A program made the translations under genes and the position numbers. A stretch of DNA of 35,761 nt, from positions 1-35,761 of the forward strand of contig NZ_JAIVFO010000031.1 in the NCBI RefSeq assembly GCF_029991245.1, given 5' to 3'. The notes under the pieces were generated by a model. It saw only the letters and a list, made by a program, of their open reading frames with translations, was not told where the DNA came from and ran no database searches. This DNA is from Xanthobacter autotrophicus. Lineage in GTDB: Bacteria > Pseudomonadota > Alphaproteobacteria > Rhizobiales > Xanthobacteraceae. Below, piece after piece: positions 30,243-35,761 of this stretch (its first letter is position 1; each line of letters starts with the position of its first letter).

Positions 30243-30476
30243 TCACCCCTTCGCCGAGCCGGGCGCGGGCGGCTCGCGGTCGGCGGCCTTCAGGGCGTCG
30301 ATGCAGGCGAACAGGGCCTGCCGGCCGTCGGCCAGGGCCTCCGCCTCGGTCTCGCCCACGCCGTGGCAGCCGGGCACATCCGGGAAGCTCGCCACGAAGC
30401 CGCCGCCCTCCTCGGGCGGGATGGGCGCGAGGGTGACCGGATAGGCTTCAAGATCGGGGGGGACGGGGGCGCTCAT
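30243..30476 (-). CDS. hicB: HicB-family antitoxin (short form)
   Basis: A 77-residue antitoxin with the partial RNase H-like HicB fold: YPVTLAPIPPEEGGGFVASFPDVPGCHGVGETEAEALADGRQALFACIDAL, matching the 'GGF-A-FPD-PGC---G-T-EEAL' signature. It normally neutralises the HicA mRNA interferase. It lacks the C-terminal helix-turn-helix or ribbon-helix-helix domain that larger HicB proteins use for autoregulation. The ATG at 30476 overlaps the hicA stop by four bases, so the pair is translationally coupled in the hicA-hicB order. Confidence 0.85.
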   Translation of the reverse strand: MSAPVPPDLEAYPVTLAPIPPEEGGGFVASFPDVPGCHGVGETEAEALADGRQALFACIDALKAADREPPAPGSAKG

Positions 30477-30715
30477 TGGTCCATCTCGTCCATGCGATCC
30501 ACCATGGCGACGAACGCCTTCACGTGGACGGAGCGGATCTTCTGCTTCATGGGCACGGCGACGCAATCGGGCACGGACGGGTGGGTGAAGACCACGTGGG
30601 TTCCCGTCACCTTGCGGAACTTCATCGCATACTGGGACGCGGTGATCTCGATGTCGGCGGGCCGCCACTCCCCGCCGGGATTGGCGCGCAAGGCTTCAAG
30701 CCTCTTGTTATGCAT
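30473..30715 (-). CDS. hicA: HicA-family mRNA interferase toxin
   Basis: An 80-residue toxin with a double-stranded-RNA-binding-like fold. GTHVVFTHP (38-46) contains His40 in the position of the catalytic histidine of the HicA 'GSH--F-HP' motif. It is followed by VAVPMKQKIRSVHVKAFVAMVD. The N-terminal half (ADIEITASQYAMKFRKV) is more divergent than in typical 60-residue HicA proteins. HicA cleaves mRNA when HicB is lost. ATG 30715 has only a weak GGAT-type ribosome-binding site. Confidence 0.82.
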   Translation of the reverse strand: MHNKRLEALRANPGGEWRPADIEITASQYAMKFRKVTGTHVVFTHPSVPDCVAVPMKQKIRSVHVKAFVAMVDRMDEMDQ

Positions 30716-30853
30716 GACAGTATCCGTCGAATGAAAAGGGATGAAGCTGGAAAGACTTCAGTGTAGGCGCACGCGCCCCGCGGGCAAGCCGAAATGCTGG
30801 GCAGGCGGCATCTGGGTTTGACAGGCTGCGGCTGGGACCGGTCGCGATGGGAA

Positions 30854-30877
30854 CCCTCCCCCGCAGGCGGGGGAGGG
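30854..30877 (-). terminator. Stem-loop after the acyl-CoA synthetase gene
   Basis: CCCTCCCCCGC (30854-30864) pairs perfectly with GCGGGGGAGGG (30867-30877). It lies 28 bases after the synthetase stop. No U-tract follows on the minus strand (TTCCCATCG), so it may be an extragenic repeat rather than a strict terminator. Confidence 0.5.
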
Positions 30878-30905
30878 AGCTTCCAGCCTCCCCGGCCGGC
30901 CGCCG

Positions 30906-32519
30906 TCAGTCCCTGAGCAGCCGGCGGATGACCTTGCCTGTGGTGGTCAGGGGCAGTTCGTCCACGAATTCGATCTCGCGGGGATATTCATAGGTGGCGA
31001 GGCGCGTGCGCACGAAGGCGCGGATGTCGTCCTCCAGCGCCGCCGAAGGCTTCACCCCCGGCATCAGCACGATCACCGCCTTGACGATCTCGGTGCGCAG
31101 CGGGTCCTTCTTGCCCACCGCGGCGGCAATGGACACCGCCGGATGGCGCAGCAGCACATCCTCGATCTCCGCCGGGCCGATGCGATAGCCGGCGGAGGTG
31201 ATCACATCGTCGTCGCGGCCGAGGAAGTGGAAATAGCCCTCCTCGTCCTGGGTCGCCAGATCCCCGGTGATGAGCCAGCCGTCGCGCACCTTCTCCCGGG
31301 TGGCGTCGGGCCGGTTCCAGTACTGAAGGAACATGACCGGATCGGGCGCGCGCACGGCGATCTGGCCCATCTGGCCGGGGGGCAGCACGGCGCCGTCCTC
31401 GCCCAGCACCGCCACCTCGTGGCCCGGCACCGCCTTGCCGGTGGCCCCCGCCTTCGCCACGCCCAGGGCCGCCGAGGAGCCGATGACGTAATTGCATTCG
31501 GTCTGGCCGTAGAACTCGTTCACCGGCACGCCGAGGGCCTGCCGGCCCCACTCGAAGGTCTCCGCCCCCAGCGCCTCGCCCGCCGAGCCCACGGTGCGCA
31601 GGTCGAAGCCGAAGCGGGCCTTGGGGTCCGGCACGGCGCGCATCATCTTGAGCGCGGTGGGCGGGATGAAGACGTTGCGCACCTGCGCCCGCTTGATCAG
31701 ATCGAAGGCCGCCTCGGGGTCGAACTTGCCGCGCGGCTGCGCCACCACCGGCACCCCCAGCGCCAGCGCCGGCAGGATGGTGTTCAGCAGCCCGCCGGCC
31801 CAGGCCCAGTCGGAGGGCGTCCACATGCGGTCGCCCGCCTGCCCGATGCCGTCATGGGTGTAGGTAACCCCGCTCACATGGGGCAGCAGCACCCGGTGGC
31901 CGTGGAGCGCGCCCTTGGGCTGGCCGGTGGTGCCGGAAGTGTAGATCATCAGCGCCGGATCATCGGGGCCGGAGGTGATGGGCAAAGGCCGGTCGGAGGC
32001 GGCATCGAGCAGGGTGTTGAAGTCGAGCACCCCGGTGCGGGCGCCCTCCACATTGATAACGAGCCCCAGCGCCTCCGGCCGCTCCACCACCTTGGCGAGG
32101 CCGGCATCGTCGGTGACGAGGGCTTTCGCGCCGGAATCGGCGAGGCGATAGGCGATGGCGTCCACCCCGAAGGCGCCGGCCAGCGGCACCGCGATGGCAC
32201 CCATCTTGTAGACCGCGAGATGGGTGACCAGCACGTCCAGCGACTGGGGCAAAAGGATCGCCACCCGGTCGCCGATGCCGATGCCGTGGGCGAGGAGGAC
32301 GTGGGCGAGCCGGTTGGAGGCCGCCGCGAGCGCACCATAGGACACCGGGCGGAAGTCGGCGCCATGGGGCAGGAACAGGGCCGGCCGATCGGGCGCGCGG
32401 GCGGCGATGGCGTCGCAGGCGTGGACGGCCATGTTGTAGCGGCGCGGGATATCCCAGGAAAACGTATCCCAGGAGAACGCCCGGCGCCGGCGCTCATATT
32501 CGCTCGTGTGCGCCAGCAT
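30906..32519 (-). CDS. AMP-forming acyl-CoA synthetase
   Basis: A 537-residue adenylate-forming ligase. The P-loop is YTSGTTGQPKG (193-203). The TPSDWAWAGGLLNTILPALALG segment is typical of acetyl/medium-chain acyl-CoA synthetases. FYGQTECN is the A5 motif, followed by the hinge region GRDDDVITSAGYRIGPAEIE and catalytic Lys529 in TTTGKVIRR. It activates a carboxylic acid to its CoA thioester, probably a short or medium acid. A 15-bp DNA duplication gives the N-terminus FSWDTFSWDIP (15-25), where relatives have a single F-W-IP. ATG 32519 has a weak ribosome-binding site. It lies outside the dehydrogenase module but could supply acyl-CoAs to it. Confidence 0.92.
   Translation of the reverse strand: MLAHTSEYERRRRAFSWDTFSWDIPRRYNMAVHACDAIAARAPDRPALFLPHGADFRPVSYGALAAASNRLAHVLLAHGIGIGDRVAILLPQSLDVLVTHLAVYKMGAIAVPLAGAFGVDAIAYRLADSGAKALVTDDAGLAKVVERPEALGLVINVEGARTGVLDFNTLLDAASDRPLPITSGPDDPALMIYTSGTTGQPKGALHGHRVLLPHVSGVTYTHDGIGQAGDRMWTPSDWAWAGGLLNTILPALALGVPVVAQPRGKFDPEAAFDLIKRAQVRNVFIPPTALKMMRAVPDPKARFGFDLRTVGSAGEALGAETFEWGRQALGVPVNEFYGQTECNYVIGSSAALGVAKAGATGKAVPGHEVAVLGEDGAVLPPGQMGQIAVRAPDPVMFLQYWNRPDATREKVRDGWLITGDLATQDEEGYFHFLGRDDDVITSAGYRIGPAEIEDVLLRHPAVSIAAAVGKKDPLRTEIVKAVIVLMPGVKPSAALEDDIRAFVRTRLATYEYPREIEFVDELPLTTTGKVIRRLLRD
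32450..32479 (-). repeat. 15-bp in-frame tandem duplication in the synthetase gene
   Basis: TATCCCAGGAAAACG (32450-32464) and TATCCCAGGAGAACG (32465-32479), 14 of 15 identical, add a second FSWD motif to the synthetase N-terminus. Confidence 0.88.
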
Positions 32520-32642
32520 AACCCGGCCGACCCTTCTGCCCCCGCAATGTTGCAGCGCACGCTACAGCTTCGCGCACGCGAGGTGCAAGGGGTCTTTTGC
32601 CGGGTCCTGATAGGCGGCGCCGGCCGGGAGCACCGCCGTCGG

Positions 32643-33185
32643 TCAGCGCCCGCTCTTGTCCGGCTCGGCCAGCACCAGCGCCCAATAGACCTTGTACTTG
32701 GAATTGGGCGCATTGGCCGTGGCGATCCCCATGCGGGTCACCCCCGGTTCCAGCATGTTCTTGTTGTGGGAGGGGGAATCGCGCCAGCCGGAGAAGGCTT
32801 CGGCGAGGGTGTGATAGCCCGCGCCCACATTCTCCACCGCCTTGGAGGCATTGTAGCCCGAGGCCTTCATGCGACTCATGAAGTTGCGGCCTCCCACCTC
32901 GTGGGAAAGGCTATCGGCCCGCGCCATGGCATTGGCCTGGTCCTGGGCGATCTTGCTGAGCTGGTCGTCGAGGGTCACGGGGCTGAGCCCGCGCCCGACC
33001 CGGTAGTCGGAGATGATGGAGGCGGCGGCCGCCGCGTCCACCGGTTTCCCGGTCTTGGCGAGGTTGATGTAGAAGGCCGGCTGGCTGTCGAGCTGGGTGT
33101 CGGTGGTGCCGCAGGCGCCCAGTGTCAGCAGCAGCGCGAGCCCGGCACCGGCGAGAAGGGGACGGCGGAGGATCGGGTCGCGCAT
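32643..33185 (-). CDS. CAP-domain (SCP/PR-1) lipoprotein
   Basis: A 180-residue secreted protein. The N-terminus MRDPILRRPLLAGAGLALLL ends in a lipobox LGAC, so the mature protein should start at a lipid-modified cysteine in the envelope. The CAP domain follows: YRVGRGLSPVTLDDQLSKIAQDQANAMA, DSLSHEVGGRNFMSRMKASGY, NVGAGYHTLAEAFSGWRDSPSHNKNMLEPGVTRMGIA, with the His residues and the 'SPSHNKNML' signature present. Bacterial CAP proteins are mostly of unknown function. I chose ATG 33185, directly before the signal; a TTG/ATG further upstream would give a non-signal extension. Confidence 0.9.
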   Translation of the reverse strand: MRDPILRRPLLAGAGLALLLTLGACGTTDTQLDSQPAFYINLAKTGKPVDAAAAASIISDYRVGRGLSPVTLDDQLSKIAQDQANAMARADSLSHEVGGRNFMSRMKASGYNASKAVENVGAGYHTLAEAFSGWRDSPSHNKNMLEPGVTRMGIATANAPNSKYKVYWALVLAEPDKSGR

Positions 33186-33370
33186 GGCTCTCTTCCAGCT
33201 GGTTCGGGGGCTCCCCGCCCCTTGGTACATCCCGCCGGGATCGCCCGGTCTGGGCGCATCCGGCTCCGGGGGGACCGCCTGCCTTGTGCGCCCTCAGGGT
33301 TGAGGAAGCGTTAGCGGGCGGAGTGGAGGGCGCGCGAGGGATCGGAGGCACGCGCGCACCGTCCCGCCCT

Positions 33371-35761
33371 TCACTGCAGCGGATCAGGCGGTGAGGGCGG
33401 CGGCGGCACCATGTCCACCGGCGCGCGGGAAAGCGAGGCCCAGGGCTGGATCGCCATGCCGATGCCGGCCTTGCGGAAGCGTGACAGCACCTGGAAATGC
33501 AGGTCGCTCTTGACCGTCAGCCCGTAATCCACGTTCGCCACCACGCAGCGCAGCTCGAACGCCATGCCGGCATCGGCGAACTTGATGAGGAACACCCGCG
33601 GCGGCGGCGACTGCAGCACCTGCGGGTGGTCGCAGGCGCAGCCGACGAGGATGTCGCGCACCTCTTCCGCATCGCAGTCGTAGGACACGTTCACCGCCAC
33701 GATGATGCGGCCGGTGGTGTTGGAGTGCGTCCAGTTCTTCACCATGCCGGTGATGAGGTCCGAATTGGGCACGATCACCGTGGCGCGCTCGAAGGTCTCG
33801 ATCTCGGTGGAGCGCACCGAGATGCGCCGCACATAGCCTTCCTCGCCCTTCACATTGATGGTGTCGCCCACCCTTATCGGCCGCTCGGCGAGCAGGATCA
33901 GCCCCGACACGAAGTTGGACACGATGGCCTGGAGGCCGAAGCCGATACCCACCGAGAGCGCGCCGGCCACCAGCGCGATGTTTTCAAGGTTCAGCCCCAC
34001 CTCGCTCATGGCGATCATGATGGCGATGATGGTGCCCACATAGCTGACGATGGTGGCGATGGAGGATTGCAGCGACGCTTCCAGCCCCGAGCGCGGCAGC
34101 AAGGCGGTGGAGACCCAGCGCTGGAAGGCGCGGGCGGCCACAAGGCTCACCAGCAGCAGCAGCACCGCGTAGAACACGCTCCACAGGGTGATGGTGGCGG
34201 TGCCGATGCGCACGCCGAAGGAGGCGCGCTCCACCGTGTCCATCACATCGGCGGTGGAGGTGCCCCAGCTGCCGGCGATGAGGAAGCCGGCCACCACGAA
34301 CAGCAGCAGCTTCAGCAGGCCGGAGAGCACCACGCCGATGAGTTCGAGGCTGGTGGGCTGGAGGCCGAGGGCCTTGGACATGTGGCGGGCGCGCGGCGTC
34401 TCGGCCGAAAGCCCCTCGCCGAAGAAGGAATCGATGAGGGCGTAGAGCAGGTAGAGCCCGCCCAGCACCGCGGCGGCCACGATCATGCGGGCGGCGACGA
34501 AGGCGGCGAAGCTCACATAGCCCCCCACCAGGGCGCCGAGGAGCAGGATCACCGCCAGCCAGATGGCGAGGCGCAGCCATTGCGGGCGGCTGCCGGACGC
34601 GGCCGCCGCCTGCTCCGCCGGGGAGGACTCCCCCTCGGTCTCGATGCCGCCGTCCTCCGAGCGCGCCACCCCCACCAGGAAGCGGGCGATGAAGCCGGCG
34701 ATGAACAGGGCGAGGAGCGCGCTGGTCACCACCGTCAGGCCGACCGGGGCGAACAGCACCTTGTGCAGGGCGTTGAGGAAGGCGGCGATGGCCAGCGTCC
34801 ACACCGCGAAGGAGAAATAGCGGAAGGCGAGCGCCGCGGCGGCATCCGAGAGCGGCGGCATGCGGCGCCACGGCTCGTCGGGGGCGAGCAGCGCGCGGGC
34901 CACCGCATTGCCGATGGCCTTGATGAAGACCGCCACCACCAGCCCGTGCAGCAGGTCTGAGGCGCGCGGCGGCACCACTTCGAACCCGCCCAGGAAGGCG
35001 AGGGCGGCCACGGTGGCGGCGGGCGCCACGCAGGCGTTGAGGACGAGGACCTTCAGCGCCTCGCGGGCGGACCGCAGCCTTGTGAAGCTCTCGCCCGGCG
35101 CGGGCGGCGGCGTGCGCAGCCGCCGGCGGAGCAGGCGCCCGCCCAGCACCACGATGGCACCGATGCCGAAGCCGCCCAGCAGGATGCCGAGCATGGCGAG
35201 GGGGCTCTGGCGGCGCTGCGCGAAGGAGGACCAGTCGTTCACGAAATACTGGATCGCCCGCCACTCGGTCGACACCGAGGACAGGGCATTGCCCCACAGG
35301 TCGGGATCGAGGATGGAGTCCGAGCGCTCGAACAGCTGGCCGGTGAACAGCGCCCGGCGGCGGGTACTGATGCGGTCGGAAATCTGGTCGGCACGCAAAA
35401 GCAGGGCGCGGTTCTGCTTCAGCACGGCGCCGAGGTCGGCGCTGATCTTCTGCAGGCGCTCGCGGTCGGCGGCCACCGCCGGGTCCTCGGTAGCGCCGTC
35501 GGCGGGCTTGGCACCGAGCCCGTTCAGCCGGCTCTCGGCGTCGGCGACACGGGGGGCGATCTGCTCGCTCACCGCCGCAAGGTCGCGGCGGGCCGGATCG
35601 AGCCGCTGGCGCACCTCGTCGAGGTCGTTGGGGCGCAGCCCCTCCAGCGCCAGGCTGGCGTCGAGGGCGTCGAGGGTGGCGCGCGCCGCCTCCAGCTTCT
35701 CGCGGGCGGCGACGATCATGGGGTCGGGCGGCAGCACCACCGGCTTGGCCGCCTCCGGCGC
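33371..35761 (-). CDS. Mechanosensitive channel, DUF3772/MscS family (5' end outside window)
   Basis: At least 796 codons; the frame runs off the right edge (APEAAKP precedes the first visible GTG), so the signal peptide and true start are missing. The periplasmic DUF3772-type helical domain (visible residues about 8-165) carries REKLEAARATLDALDA and the ELFERSDSILDPDLW-type end. A run of about ten transmembrane helices follows. The MscS core has the pore helix SVGIGFGLQAIVSNFVSGLILLAERPIRVGDTI, the beta domain RSTEIETFERATVIVPNSDLI and the C-terminal vestibule. It should open under osmotic downshock. The proline-rich tail MVPPPPSPPDPLQ ends the protein. Confidence 0.93.
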   Translation of the reverse strand, partial: APEAAKPVVLPPDPMIVAAREKLEAARATLDALDASLALEGLRPNDLDEVRQRLDPARRDLAAVSEQIAPRVADAESRLNGLGAKPADGATEDPAVAADRERLQKISADLGAVLKQNRALLLRADQISDRISTRRRALFTGQLFERSDSILDPDLWGNALSSVSTEWRAIQYFVNDWSSFAQRRQSPLAMLGILLGGFGIGAIVVLGGRLLRRRLRTPPPAPGESFTRLRSAREALKVLVLNACVAPAATVAALAFLGGFEVVPPRASDLLHGLVVAVFIKAIGNAVARALLAPDEPWRRMPPLSDAAAALAFRYFSFAVWTLAIAAFLNALHKVLFAPVGLTVVTSALLALFIAGFIARFLVGVARSEDGGIETEGESSPAEQAAAASGSRPQWLRLAIWLAVILLLGALVGGYVSFAAFVAARMIVAAAVLGGLYLLYALIDSFFGEGLSAETPRARHMSKALGLQPTSLELIGVVLSGLLKLLLFVVAGFLIAGSWGTSTADVMDTVERASFGVRIGTATITLWSVFYAVLLLLVSLVAARAFQRWVSTALLPRSGLEASLQSSIATIVSYVGTIIAIMIAMSEVGLNLENIALVAGALSVGIGFGLQAIVSNFVSGLILLAERPIRVGDTINVKGEEGYVRRISVRSTEIETFERATVIVPNSDLITGMVKNWTHSNTTGRIIVAVNVSYDCDAEEVRDILVGCACDHPQVLQSPPPRVFLIKFADAGMAFELRCVVANVDYGLTVKSDLHFQVLSRFRKAGIGMAIQPWASLSRAPVDMVPPPPSPPDPLQ

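Noticed and set aside
31143-33314. Very long open frame (over 700 codons) on the plus strand
   Set aside because: It is antisense to the acyl-CoA synthetase and CAP-lipoprotein genes, and its translation is a His/Arg/Gly-rich composition artefact of GC-rich codon bias with no recognisable domain.

Overview
This is a GC-rich chromosomal segment with the gene content and intergenic style of an alphaproteobacterium of the order Hyphomicrobiales, most likely a Xanthobacteraceae relative (Xanthobacter or Azorhizobium type). The pointers are the phoR-pstSCAB-phoU-phoB order on one strand, a CarD regulator, a two-cold-shock-domain protein, a PhoU of the short 'EHTVSSFD' type, an AhcY carrying the extra internal insert, and imperfect extragenic palindromes. 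The species call is inference from gene style. I see no insertion sequence, prophage, CRISPR array, rRNA or tRNA. Apart from a small hicAB pair the window reads as core and semi-core chromosome.

Layout. 38-3973 (+): a farnesyl-diphosphate-synthase-type prenyltransferase, then two tandem Tat-exported FAD amine-oxidase-like paralogs. 4103-11340 (-): the complete phosphate regulon, transcribed phoR, pstS, pstC, pstA, pstB, phoU, phoB. It has a clear three-repeat Pho box before pstS, a terminator-like stem-loop between pstS and pstC, and a long stem-loop plus a duplicated ribosome-binding segment before phoB. 11738-19511: mixed single genes, including a secreted protein, exonuclease III, a double cold-shock protein, a nitroreductase, a gamma-glutamyltransferase-family hydrolase, a very hydrophilic Gln/Asn/Arg-rich mini-protein and CarD. 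20057-25119 (+): adenosylhomocysteinase with an upstream inverted repeat of operator type, potassium transporter Kup, and a UPF0104 (MprF N-terminal-like) membrane protein.

25283-28321 is the most interesting metabolic module. An ACAD10/11-type acyl-CoA dehydrogenase overlaps by ATGA a phosphotransferase of the kind fused to it in animal ACAD10/ACAD11 and paired with it in the bacterial levulinate (Lva) pathway. A convergent TetR regulator follows, and a perfect 14-bp palindrome sits just after the operon's -10 box. This suggests phosphorylation and elimination of a 4-hydroxyacyl-CoA. 28440-33185 holds small hypotheticals, an AHSA1-type protein, hicAB, an AMP-forming acyl-CoA synthetase and a CAP-domain lipoprotein. 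The window ends inside a large DUF3772/MscS mechanosensitive channel gene.

The least expected pattern is structural. At least nine perfect or near-perfect head-to-tail duplications of 12-16 bp lie in intergenic DNA, translation-initiation regions and variable protein termini, with no shared unit sequence. Two of them duplicate the ribosome-binding segment of a regulator gene (phoB and the tetR gene).
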